Positions 20,901-28,193 of a DNA stretch of 36,279 bases are shown here, piece by piece. The notes beneath the pieces are model-generated. The model saw only the letters and a list, made by a program, of their open reading frames with translations. It searched no databases and had not been told where the DNA came from. A program made the position numbers and the translations under genes. The stretch is from contig JAFWCN010000012.1 of NCBI GenBank assembly GCA_017536895.1, positions 1 to 36,279 on the forward strand, given 5' to 3'. Numbering within the stretch: position 1 is the first letter of the stretch; the number at the start of each line of letters is the position of its first letter. The stretch is from Candidatus Saccharimonadota bacterium. GTDB lineage: Bacteria; Patescibacteriota; Saccharimonadia; Saccharimonadales; Saccharimonadaceae.

Positions 20901-21830
20901 CTATTTGTAATAATTTAAACGTACCAACAGTCGCAGTTTAAGTGGTTTTTTCTTCAAAAACTTATTCTTTCGCCAAGCAGGGAAATACTTTTTTAACATT
21001 TCGCGCGAACGTCCAAAGCCTGACTTTCCCTCAGTAAACTTCGCAAAATCCTTCGCCGAATCAATTAATAGATTCCAAATAAAGAACCATTCCATCTCAT
21101 CATGATACAAAGATTCCGCCCCTGCTTTTTCGAATCTCTGGTAAAAACTCTCAAGCACCGGAAAAATATCGAAAATATGCGGATTAAAATTATGTTTATG
21201 CAGTACCGATTCATCGTTTTGACAGTAAAAATACAACGGCTCATCGATACTAGCAAACTTATCAGTATAGAGAATCAAAGACGACATCAACTCCATATCT
21301 TCATGAATATGTCCTTCCATAAAACTAAACCCATGTTTTTCCCACCACGTGCGCCTGATTATTACTTGCCACGGCCCCATTCCATAGCGAATAAAGCGGC
21401 TTTTGTAATTGGGATCATTAGCATCTACTGCTGATAGATAAGAAAGCCGAGCTCCTGCTTCATTAACTCTTTCTGCTCCCATCATCACGAGATCAGCTTT
21501 TTTCTCCCTCGCAACATCAAGTAACTTAGCTATCGCGCTTTTATCGATGTAATCATCTGCATCAACAAACCACAAATATTTACCAGTGGCTTTCTTTGTT
21601 CCATAGTTTCTCACCGCCGCCGCTCCCCATTTATCGCACTTTAAAGTGCGTACTGTTTTAGGATACTTTTTCTCATATTTGCGGATAATACTAGGAGAGC
21701 CATCTGTTGAATTATTATCTATCAGCAAAATTTCACCTTTAATTCGACCTAGCGCCTCAAGTATCGAATCCACACATCTCGCTAGGTATTTTTCTGCATT
21801 ATAAACCGGAATAATAACTGAAATCTCCAT
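20901..21830 (-). CDS. Family 2 glycosyltransferase
   Basis: A 309-aa GT-A fold enzyme. MEISVIIPVYNAEKYLARCV at the start, LIDNNSTDGSPSII for the nucleotide sugar, the DXD-like FVDADDYI, and EDMELM for the acceptor or base Glu. There is no transmembrane helix; the C terminus is basic (RKNKFLKKKPLKLRLLVRL), which suggests loose binding to the inner membrane. Such enzymes add sugars to surface polysaccharide, glycolipid or protein. Donor and acceptor are unknown. The ATG lies exactly six bases after TATAAT (21842-21837), so it is leaderless, and its stop touches that of the acyl-CoA synthetase. Confidence 0.87.
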   Translation of the reverse strand: MEISVIIPVYNAEKYLARCVDSILEALGRIKGEILLIDNNSTDGSPSIIRKYEKKYPKTVRTLKCDKWGAAAVRNYGTKKATGKYLWFVDADDYIDKSAIAKLLDVAREKKADLVMMGAERVNEAGARLSYLSAVDANDPNYKSRFIRYGMGPWQVIIRRTWWEKHGFSFMEGHIHEDMELMSSLILYTDKFASIDEPLYFYCQNDESVLHKHNFNPHIFDIFPVLESFYQRFEKAGAESLYHDEMEWFFIWNLLIDSAKDFAKFTEGKSGFGRSREMLKKYFPAWRKNKFLKKKPLKLRLLVRLNYYK

Positions 21831-21836
21831 ACTTTA

Positions 21837-21853
21837 ATTATACATGATATAAT
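21837..21853. promoter_or_regulatory. Back-to-back divergent -10 elements of two leaderless genes
   Basis: ATTATA-CATGA-TATAAT: minus hexamer 21842-21837 and plus hexamer 21848-21853, 5 bp apart. Six bases on each side lead straight to the start codons at 21830 and 21860. The core is nearly the same as at 11271-11288. Confidence 0.75.
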
Positions 21854-21859
21854 GTATTT

Positions 21860-22345
21860 ATGCTTTGGAAATACCTATTAGTTTTATTGATTTCAATGAT
21901 TCCTCTGATTGAGCTGCGCGGCGCTATTCCAGTCGCTGTTGGCATGGATCTTGGGCTTCCTGAATGGGCCGTTCTCATCACTGCTATCGTCGGCAATATG
22001 ATTCCAGTTCCGATTATTTATCTGTTTGCTCGCAAGGTTCTCGAATGGGGCTCGGGGGTAAAATGGAAACCATTTAAAGAGTTTTGCAATTTCTGTCTCA
22101 AAAAAGGCGAGAAAGCTGGCAATAAATTGCTCAAGAAAGCCGGGAACTATGGCACTTATTTCGCTCTTTATCTCTTTGTCGCCATCCCAATCCCTGGCAC
22201 TGGCGCCTGGACCGGTACCCTCGCCGCCAGTATCTTAAAACTAGACTTCAAAAAGACCCTCATCGCCGTATTGGCTGGGGTTCTCACTGCGGGGCTCATC
22301 ATGCTCGCCGCCTCTTTCGGATTATTTAAAGTCATCTTCGGCTAG
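21860..22345 (+). CDS. COG2426-like small multidrug export membrane protein
   Basis: A 161-aa protein with about four to five membrane helices. The first ends in IPLIELRGAIPVAVGMDLG, and the re-entrant-like segment FVAIPIPGTGAWTGTLAAS is the mark of the small multidrug export family (COG2426, related to the DedA/SNARE-associated superfamily). The loop between helices 2 and 3 is strongly basic (CLKKGEKAGNKLLKKAGNYG). Despite the family name, drug transport is poorly proven; lipid or ion handling is possible. It is leaderless: TATAAT ends six bases before the ATG. A two-way terminator follows. Confidence 0.78.
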   Translation: MLWKYLLVLLISMIPLIELRGAIPVAVGMDLGLPEWAVLITAIVGNMIPVPIIYLFARKVLEWGSGVKWKPFKEFCNFCLKKGEKAGNKLLKKAGNYGTYFALYLFVAIPIPGTGAWTGTLAASILKLDFKKTLIAVLAGVLTAGLIMLAASFGLFKVIFG

Positions 22346-22369
22346 CTTTGTTTATGGACCGATCACGAA

Positions 22370-22388
22370 AAAAGCCCGAAGGGCTTTT
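22370..22388. terminator. Bidirectional terminator between the export gene and tRNA-Asn
   Basis: AAAAGCCC-GAA-GGGCTTTT. On the minus strand it is followed by a T-rich run (TTTTTTCG), making it the better terminator for the tRNA; on the plus strand TTTT follows. Confidence 0.75.
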
Positions 22389-22391
22389 GAG

Positions 22392-22466
22392 TGGCTCCCG
22401 GGACTGGACTCGAACCAGCAACCTCGAAGTTAACAGCTTCTTGCTCCACCATTGAGCTACCCGGGA
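22392..22466 (-). tRNA. tRNA-Asn (GTT anticodon)
   Basis: Minus strand, 75 nt with encoded CCA. Acceptor TCCCGGG/CCCGGGA, discriminator G. D arm AGCTCAATGGTGGAGC. Anticodon loop CTGTTAA, anticodon GTT; the stem AGAAG/CTTCG has an A-G mismatch at its outer pair. T arm GCTGGTTCGAGTCCAGT. Confidence 0.93.
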
Positions 22467-22476
22467 CTACCTCCCC

Positions 22477-22509
22477 ATTATAGCATATTTTTTCAAAATG
22501 TGGTAAAAT
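22477..22509. promoter_or_regulatory. Divergent promoters of tRNA-Asn and infB
   Basis: Minus strand TATGCTATAAT, hexamer 22482-22477, ten bases from the tRNA 5' end, which leaves a 5' leader of about 3 nt. Plus strand TGTGGTAAAAT, hexamer 22504-22509, seven bases from the infB ATG. Confidence 0.7.
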
Positions 22510-22516
22510 TAACAGA

Positions 22517-24283
22517 ATGGAAGAAAAAACAATCCAAATCGCCGGTTCTATTACTGTCGACGAGCTTGCAAATGCGCTCGGTCTTTCTGTTACCGAATTA
22601 ATTGGAACTTTATTTAAAAACGGGATTGTTGCTACAATCAACCAGAGGTTAGACTATGAAACCGCCCAAATCATCATTGATGAGCTAGGGTTAGAAAACG
22701 TTAAATTGGAACGCAAAAATACTTCCACCAAGACCTCTAATTTCCACCGTGAACTCTCTGACAAAGCCGTCACACGCCCACCAGTGGTAGCAGTGATGGG
22801 CCACGTCGATCATGGTAAAACCACCTTACTTGATACTTTGCTTCACAAGAAGACTGTAGAGGATGAAGCTGGCGGTATCACTCAACACATCTCCGCTTAT
22901 CAGTTGAAACATAACGACAGATTGATTACTTTTCTAGATACCCCTGGCCACGAAGCTTTTGCCGCTATTCGTCAACACGGCGCCATGCTTACTGACATCG
23001 TCGTTATCGTAGTCGCCGCCGATGATGGCGTTAAGCCGCAAACTGTTGAGGCAATTAATTTTGCCAAGTCTGCCAATGCCAAGATTATCGTTGCTATCAA
23101 TAAGATAGACCGCGAAGGCGCCGACGTCAACCGTACCATGGCTGACCTTTCTCAGCACGGTCTTCAGCCTGAAGAATGGGGTGGCGACATCGTAATGGTG
23201 CCTATTTCCGCCAAAATGAACCAAAACCTTGACCAACTTTTAGATATGATTTTACTCACTGCGGATATCGAGGAATTGAAAGCCGATGTCAATATCCCAG
23301 CCGAAGGTCTAGTGATTGAATCACATATGGAAGTTGGCAAAGGTTCAGTAGTTAATGTCCTAGTCACCGGCGGGGAACTAAAAACCGGTAAATTTATCGT
23401 CGCCGGCAATACTTATGCCAAAATTCGCACCATGCTAGATTGGCAGGGTAAACCAAAAGGTAAAGCTACTCCATCCACCCCAGTTACTATTACCGGCTTC
23501 AAGGAGCTACCAAACTTCGGCGATCGTTTTATCGAGGCCAAAGACGAGAAAACCGCTCGCAAGATGGCACTACTTAATGCTCAAGCAGCGGCTGACGAGT
23601 CTGCCTCTGCCAATGTCACCAGTGGCGACTTGCTCCGCATGATGAATGTCGCTGATAACACCAAGACTTTCAATGTCATCATCAAAGGCGATGTACTCGG
23701 CTCCGTCACTTCTGTGGTAGATAGCCTGAAAATGATTGATACCAAGGGAGAAATTACTCTCAATATCGTCTCTACCGGTGTCGGTGACATCAACGAAAAC
23801 GATGTCTACATGGCTGCCGGAGATAACACCGTGGTCTATGGCTTTAATGTTTCCGTTCCGGTCAATATTAACAAAATGGCCGCTCGTGACGGCGTGCCAG
23901 TCCGCACTTACAAGGTAATTTACGAACTATTAGATGACGCCAAACACGAGATGGAAAATCTCCTTGATGCTGAAATTGTCGAAGAAGACAAAGGTGAGCT
24001 CAAAGTCCTTGGTGTCTTCCGCACCGAAAAGACCTCTATTATCGCTGGTGGGGAAGTTTTAACTGGCGATGTTAAGCCAGGCTATCTCGCTCGCGTCATT
24101 CGCAACAAAAAATATCTCGGCGAAGCTGAGGTCACCTCTGTCCAGAAAGAAAAAATGGATGTCAACGTTCTTGTCGCCGGCGAAACAGGTGGCCTTGCCA
24201 TGAACACCACCTCTAAAATTGACCTCCAAGTGGGCGACCGTCTCAAATTCTTCACTCGCGAATCCAAAAAACGTACACTGTAA
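22517..24283 (+). CDS. infB: Translation initiation factor IF-2
   Basis: A 588-aa IF-2, much shorter than the roughly 890 residues of E. coli because the N-terminal region is cut down to one IF2_N domain (about 3-60, [20 protein letters not shown]). The GTPase follows with [14 protein letters not shown] (P loop), DTPGHEAF and NKIDREG, then domain II, the IF-2 core domain and the C-terminal domain that binds the formyl-methionyl tRNA end. Its mRNA is itself predicted to be leaderless (TAAAAT seven bases before ATG), which suits a factor that promotes initiation on leaderless messages. A 30-bp piece of its 3' end is repeated at 24911. Confidence 0.93.
   Translation: MEEKTIQIAGSITVDELANALGLSVTELIGTLFKNGIVATINQRLDYETAQIIIDELGLENVKLERKNTSTKTSNFHRELSDKAVTRPPVVAVMGHVDHGKTTLLDTLLHKKTVEDEAGGITQHISAYQLKHNDRLITFLDTPGHEAFAAIRQHGAMLTDIVVIVVAADDGVKPQTVEAINFAKSANAKIIVAINKIDREGADVNRTMADLSQHGLQPEEWGGDIVMVPISAKMNQNLDQLLDMILLTADIEELKADVNIPAEGLVIESHMEVGKGSVVNVLVTGGELKTGKFIVAGNTYAKIRTMLDWQGKPKGKATPSTPVTITGFKELPNFGDRFIEAKDEKTARKMALLNAQAAADESASANVTSGDLLRMMNVADNTKTFNVIIKGDVLGSVTSVVDSLKMIDTKGEITLNIVSTGVGDINENDVYMAAGDNTVVYGFNVSVPVNINKMAARDGVPVRTYKVIYELLDDAKHEMENLLDAEIVEEDKGELKVLGVFRTEKTSIIAGGEVLTGDVKPGYLARVIRNKKYLGEAEVTSVQKEKMDVNVLVAGETGGLAMNTTSKIDLQVGDRLKFFTRESKKRTL
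24235..24264 (+). repeat. 30-bp direct repeat, copy A (inside infB 3' end)
   Basis: CGACCGTCTCAAATTCTTCA and the following ten bases CTCGCGAATC recur at 24911-24940 with a single T to C change. This copy is the true infB coding sequence. Confidence 0.85.
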
Positions 24284-24349
24284 CTTCATAAAACAAGGAT
24301 AGAATTATTGTTAAATAGCCATATTGTGTTCTGCCTTGCTACAACGTGC

Positions 24350-24382
24350 TATAATAAATCACAAGAATACACTAATTCTTAG
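24350..24382 (+). promoter_or_regulatory. Promoter and leader hairpin of the TM2 gene
   Basis: GTGCTATAAT with hexamer near 24350-24355 and a leader of about 35 nt holding the small hairpin AGAAT-ACACTA-ATTCT. TAGGAAC before the ATG at 24395 is a weak ribosome site. Confidence 0.55.
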
Positions 24383-24394
24383 GAACAAAAAACA

Positions 24395-24898
24395 ATGAAA
24401 AGAAGCAATAAAAGAGAATATGTTAGCGATGAGGTTAATAATATGCGTTTGGAAACCGCTACTATTTTCGGTTTTTTCTTTGGTATGTTTGGCATTCATG
24501 ACTTTGTTGCTAAACGCTATTCCAAAGGATGCATTCATTTAATCCTGTCTATTATCGGTATAATAATGGCTCCATTTTGTATTTTTCTTGCTACTATGGG
24601 AAGCGATGCCGGATACTACAATATGAGCATTGAATCACGACTCTTGGCCAATACAATCTTTTATGCACCATTTTTAATTATTGCTGTTTCTTATGTTTGG
24701 GCGATGATTGAGAGCATCAACTTTCTCAATGTCGTCAGGCATAGAATTGACACCAGTATGCTTCCTTCGCCTCAAAAAGAAAAGATAAAAAGAAAAAAAC
24801 TCGATTACATGATAGTGGCCATTGTAGTGGCAACACTCATCATCGTCCCTATTGTCATTGCTTTTCTGGCCAGTACGATCTCAGTATTAAATCGATAA
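24395..24898 (+). CDS. TM2-domain membrane protein
   Basis: A 167-aa protein. Residues about 20-115 match the TM2 pattern of two helices joined by a short turn: TATIFGFFFGMFGIHDFVAK, then a Gly-Cys helix and YVWAMIESINFL. An additional helix sits between them and one more near the C terminus (LDYMIVAIVVATLIIVPIVI). The domain is widespread in bacteria, often next to other domains, and its function is not settled. It lies between the two copies of the 30-bp infB repeat, so it may have arrived by an insertion or duplication event at the infB 3' end. Confidence 0.7.
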   Translation: MKRSNKREYVSDEVNNMRLETATIFGFFFGMFGIHDFVAKRYSKGCIHLILSIIGIIMAPFCIFLATMGSDAGYYNMSIESRLLANTIFYAPFLIIAVSYVWAMIESINFLNVVRHRIDTSMLPSPQKEKIKRKKLDYMIVAIVVATLIIVPIVIAFLASTISVLNR

Positions 24899-24910
24899 TC
24901 TTTAACTAAA

Positions 24911-24940
24911 CGACCGCCTCAAATTCTTCACTCGCGAATC
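24911..24940 (+). repeat. 30-bp direct repeat, copy B (infB 3' end fragment)
   Basis: Matches 24235-24264 inside infB in 29 of 30 bases but lies in non-coding DNA after the TM2 gene. Similarity stops abruptly on both sides, although both copies are followed by an A-rich stretch. Confidence 0.85.
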
Positions 24941-24990
24941 TCATAAAAAAGCTTGTAAAATCCATTTCGTTTATGCTATAATCAAAATAT

Positions 24991-25542
24991 ATGGCAGAAA
25001 TAAGACGAGAAAAACTCAAGAAAACACTCCTCCTAATATTCGGAGCATTGTTGGCTATCGTAACAATCGTCGTGTTAATCACTACCATCATCGGAGCTAA
25101 GAATGGTAGAATTTCCCGCGAAGATTATTTGGCTCACTATTTTTATATTGGAATTATCATTTTCTTTTCGTTGCCACCATTCGTATTGTATTTTACTGAA
25201 CGGCACGTTAAAAAATCCTTAGTTGGCCCCATGGCCAATCAGGCGCGCTCACCATCTTATTTTATCACCGGTCTTATCATAACCATTTTTGCTTTTCTAC
25301 TTTCCCAGATTGTTCGGCTCCTGATTTTCCCATGCGAAGGGATGTGTGTTCGCGGTTTCGCTAGAAATTTCTATCTCCTTCCGATTGTAGCTATTGGTAT
25401 CGCCTTTACGATATCTGGCGCCATGACACTCTTTAGTAAAAAACACCCCGACAACGATAAGCTCAACGTCACACTTTGGATTATCTACTTCGTTGTTTTG
25501 TTTGTTGAAGATATTACCTTCCTGTTCGATGTATTATTATAA
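24991..25542 (+). CDS. Hypothetical membrane protein, 183 aa
   Basis: Four strongly hydrophobic segments: about 12-37 (LLLIFGALLAIVTIVVLITTI), 50-68 (YFYIGIIIFFSLPPFVLYF), 85-108 and 123-142, with a last one near the C terminus (LWIIYFVVLFVEDITFLFDV). The N terminus is basic (MAEIRREKLKK). A short lumenal loop contains CEGMC, a possible disulphide. I recognise no family. TATAAT at 24977-24982 is eight bases before the ATG, so the mRNA is close to leaderless. The next gene follows after 15 bp with a good ribosome site and is probably co-transcribed. Confidence 0.75.
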   Translation: MAEIRREKLKKTLLLIFGALLAIVTIVVLITTIIGAKNGRISREDYLAHYFYIGIIIFFSLPPFVLYFTERHVKKSLVGPMANQARSPSYFITGLIITIFAFLLSQIVRLLIFPCEGMCVRGFARNFYLLPIVAIGIAFTISGAMTLFSKKHPDNDKLNVTLWIIYFVVLFVEDITFLFDVLL

Positions 25543-25557
25543 CTATAAGGAGAAAAA

Positions 25558-25845
25558 ATGGAATTTAACGAACAATTTTTGCAAGAGATGGGTCTTTCGA
25601 GTATGCCGGAAGAGCAAAAAAAGAAATTCCTAGCCTACATTCAGGAAGAACTTGAAATACGTATCGGCGAGCGCATCGCCAAGGGGTTAACCGAGGCACA
25701 ACTTAACGAATTTGACATGATTACAGATCAAAACGAAGCCACCAAATGGCTTGAGAAAAATCGTCCTGATTTTCGTGAAATCGTTACCCGTACTATCGAA
25801 GAAATGAAACAAGAAATCCGCGACAATCGCAATAGACTAGTATAA
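25558..25845 (+). CDS. DUF5663-like small helical protein
   Basis: A 95-aa all-helical charged protein. The pattern NEQFLQEMGLSSMPEEQKKK, then a helix with AYIQEELEIRIGERIAKGLT, then DQNEATKWLEKNRPDFREIV matches a small family that I know mainly from CPR bacteria (DUF5663). Function is unknown. The start has AAGGAG six bases upstream. It is convergent with fmt, 3 bp between the stops. Confidence 0.7.
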   Translation: MEFNEQFLQEMGLSSMPEEQKKKFLAYIQEELEIRIGERIAKGLTEAQLNEFDMITDQNEATKWLEKNRPDFREIVTRTIEEMKQEIRDNRNRLV

Positions 25846-25848
25846 AAA

Positions 25849-26628
25849 CTACTTTTTATAGCCATTAATAAAGCTTTTCGCATCCATTGGTTTTTTGCCC
25901 TCTGGCTGCAATCTATCAATCACCACTACACCGCCGTCAGCACAGGGGATTGAAAGTAATGCGGTCTCACCCGGCTTTAGTATATGCGCCTCTAGAATGA
26001 TGCAATTTATGCCGTAAAACGCATATTTTGGTTTTGGATACCCCTGATAAGCCACAATTTTCCTAAAAGTCACCTCCGCCGTATCTGTTTCAGGTGTAAG
26101 CAGCGACATCGATTTGTCTAATTTACCACAATAAGTCGTCTTAGAATCATCTTGTAAAACCGGCTCTGACAAATTCATCAAATTCTGGCATATCCAATCC
26201 GCCCCTGTTTCCGCTAATGCTTTGTAAATATCATCTTTACAAAGTGGCAAATCAGAAAGTGTAGTCTGGTAGTAAATCGGGCCCGCATCCATCGCTTTTA
26301 CCAGCTTCATTACAGACACGGAAAACTCCGTATCACCATTTAAAATTGCTGACTCAATTGGTGACGCACCCCTATACAAAGGCAAAAGGGAAGGATGGAT
26401 ATTTAAAATCCCCTCTGGCTCAAATAACTCTAATACTTTTTCCGGAATCATCACCCCAAACGAAGCTAGAATCCCATGCGCCCCTGGCATCTCTTTTTTA
26501 ATCCGGCAAACCTCCTCTAAGTCCCCCCGAGACCGAGCATGAAAAATCACCTCACAGTCCCTTTTAATCACCTCTAGTGCATAATCGGCCAGAGGTCCAT
26601 TTCCAAAAAAAATCACCTCACTAGCCAT
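25849..26628 (-). CDS. fmt: Methionyl-tRNA formyltransferase
   Basis: A 259-aa protein, shorter than the usual 310 or so; the C-terminal OB domain seems trimmed. The catalytic triad is present: Asn76 and His78 in NIHPSLLPLYRGASP (76-90) and Asp114 in VKAMDAGPIYYQ. The C-terminal EGKKPMDAKSFINGYK is typical of Fmt. It transfers formyl from 10-formyl-tetrahydrofolate to Met-tRNA. The start at 26628 lies just after the def stop, with GAGGAA upstream, so def and fmt form one unit. Usual Fmt proteins start with a longer Rossmann strand; here it begins directly with VIFFGNGPLADYAL. Confidence 0.9.
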   Translation of the reverse strand: MASEVIFFGNGPLADYALEVIKRDCEVIFHARSRGDLEEVCRIKKEMPGAHGILASFGVMIPEKVLELFEPEGILNIHPSLLPLYRGASPIESAILNGDTEFSVSVMKLVKAMDAGPIYYQTTLSDLPLCKDDIYKALAETGADWICQNLMNLSEPVLQDDSKTTYCGKLDKSMSLLTPETDTAEVTFRKIVAYQGYPKPKYAFYGINCIILEAHILKPGETALLSIPCADGGVVVIDRLQPEGKKPMDAKSFINGYKK

Positions 26629-26631
26629 GGG

Positions 26632-27204
26632 CTATTCCTCACCCCAAAGTTCATCATTATCAGCGATTTCTTTGTCGTAATCTACTGCCTCAAGATCACC
26701 CTTATCATTCATCCTATAAAATGCATCTTTTACCCCCTTAATATGGTCAATAAACAAAACTCCGTCTAGGTGGTCAATTTCATGAAGCAAAGTCCTCGCA
26801 AGCTCATCTGTCGCTTTGATTCGTACCTCTGTACCGTCTTCCAGTTTTGCCTTCACGCGTACCTTCGTAGCTCGTGGCACCATTCCATACACCGATGGCA
26901 CCGATAAACACCCCTCATAATCCTTCTTAATCTTGCCTTCAGCTCTAATCACCTCTGGATTAATCAAGGCCGTAAAGGTAGCCTTCTTCTTATCAGACAT
27001 ATCATCTCGGATGATAATAATTCGCTTGTTTATCCCCATCTGAGGCGCCGCCATTGCCGCCGAAAGCTCATAAGGGTGCTCTTTTTCCCAATCAAGGGAT
27101 AGTTTCCGCATATCAGAAATAATCCCAAGAATCTCATCGTCAATCTCGCGGACTTTCTCTGATTTCTCCCTTAGGCGCGCATCTGGCGTCGTAATTATTT
27201 TCAT
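26632..27204 (-). CDS. def: Peptide deformylase
   Basis: A 190-aa enzyme with motif 2 EGCLSVPSVYG (Cys99) and motif 3 LLHEIDHLDG (His141, Glu142, His145), the metal-binding core. Motif 1, normally GxGLAAPQ, reads ELSAAMAAPQMG (Gln55 kept, both first glycines replaced), as in some divergent deformylases. It removes formyl from new proteins. The start is leaderless: TATAAT at 27216-27211 exactly six bases before the ATG, and that hexamer includes the TAA stop of the upstream gene. It is followed by fmt with 3 bp between. Confidence 0.92.
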   Translation of the reverse strand: MKIITTPDARLREKSEKVREIDDEILGIISDMRKLSLDWEKEHPYELSAAMAAPQMGINKRIIIIRDDMSDKKKATFTALINPEVIRAEGKIKKDYEGCLSVPSVYGMVPRATKVRVKAKLEDGTEVRIKATDELARTLLHEIDHLDGVLFIDHIKGVKDAFYRMNDKGDLEAVDYDKEIADNDELWGEE

Positions 27205-27211
27205 AAGCCTA

Positions 27212-28159
27212 TTATACCACGATTACCTCTGTTGAGTCAAGGTCGTAGTCCTTCAGCGCTACACTCTTGATTGCCGGATCCTCATAGGTGCTATAGTAGT
27301 AAGTTCGCGTAGCCGTAGAATACCCACCAGTATAAACTGTTTTTTCAAATTGTCCGTCAGCCATCGCGGCTGCGCCATCAATCATTGCCACCCCAGTTAA
27401 AGTATGAAATAGTCGTGATACATTTGAAGCTTCGTCCGCCTGTACCGGGTAATGCGTATTAAGATAAGCTACCCTCACAAACCGTGACGGGGAATAATAA
27501 TCACCTGGCAAACCTCGCATCAACGACCCCGAGCCAAACGCTGTAAACTTCGCTTCGCGCCATTTAACTTCTTTTGGCATCTGTGGGAACAAGTTCATGT
27601 AGTTTCGCATGTTTTCCTTATGCCAAGCGTACCCTGGTTGATTGGTCAAAACATCCACGTCATTCTTGAAGATTTCCATCCCAGCCGCAGTATATTCCAC
27701 CACAATCGATCGCTTTGCATCCCCAATAATCCAGTGTAGCTCCGATACCGGATACTGATCATTAATCGGTTTTGCCACTATTACAACGTCAGATAGCGCC
27801 TTCTCGACCTCATCCACCGAAGTAAAATTTAGTGCCACCCACAAAGGAAATTCATAAGCCGCCACATTAGTCTTACCATCAATTGCTTCGGGGGCATAGG
27901 CAGCATAACCAGGGAAGTTTAACCCCGCTACTGCGAGTCCATGTTCATTAGCGCAGTCAAAATAAAGCGGCATATTCTCGGCTACAATCCCCATCCCAAT
28001 AATCGCTGGCGAATTTGCCATTTCGCCTAGAAATGCTGATTTATATTTATAGCCACGCGGCGTCACTACTACTTTTTGCCCATAACCAGTACTCCAGTCC
28101 AAATTCCGCCCAAAATACATATTGCCATTCGCATCACTAAATCTCACCCCAGTACACAT
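27212..28159 (-). CDS. Choloylglycine hydrolase family (bile-salt-hydrolase-like) amidase
   Basis: A 315-aa Ntn hydrolase of usual length. After removal of Met1 the nucleophile is Cys2 (MCTGVRF). Arg18 and Asp21 (FGRNLDW), Asn81 (AGLNFPG), Asn173 (LTNQPGY) and Arg226 (SPSRFVR) complete the site. Asn at the 81/82 position is found in bile salt hydrolases, where penicillin V acylases have Tyr. Members cleave conjugated bile acids, penicillin V or acyl-homoserine lactones. There is no signal peptide, as usual in the family. The start has GGAGG six bases upstream; the promoter lies over the priA stop (TGCTATAGT). If the activity is real, it suggests an animal gut or oral host. Confidence 0.88.
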   Translation of the reverse strand: MCTGVRFSDANGNMYFGRNLDWSTGYGQKVVVTPRGYKYKSAFLGEMANSPAIIGMGIVAENMPLYFDCANEHGLAVAGLNFPGYAAYAPEAIDGKTNVAAYEFPLWVALNFTSVDEVEKALSDVVIVAKPINDQYPVSELHWIIGDAKRSIVVEYTAAGMEIFKNDVDVLTNQPGYAWHKENMRNYMNLFPQMPKEVKWREAKFTAFGSGSLMRGLPGDYYSPSRFVRVAYLNTHYPVQADEASNVSRLFHTLTGVAMIDGAAAMADGQFEKTVYTGGYSTATRTYYYSTYEDPAIKSVALKDYDLDSTEVIVV

Positions 28160-28193
28160 CTTTGCCTCCTAATTAATTCTTAAGCTTATTCTA

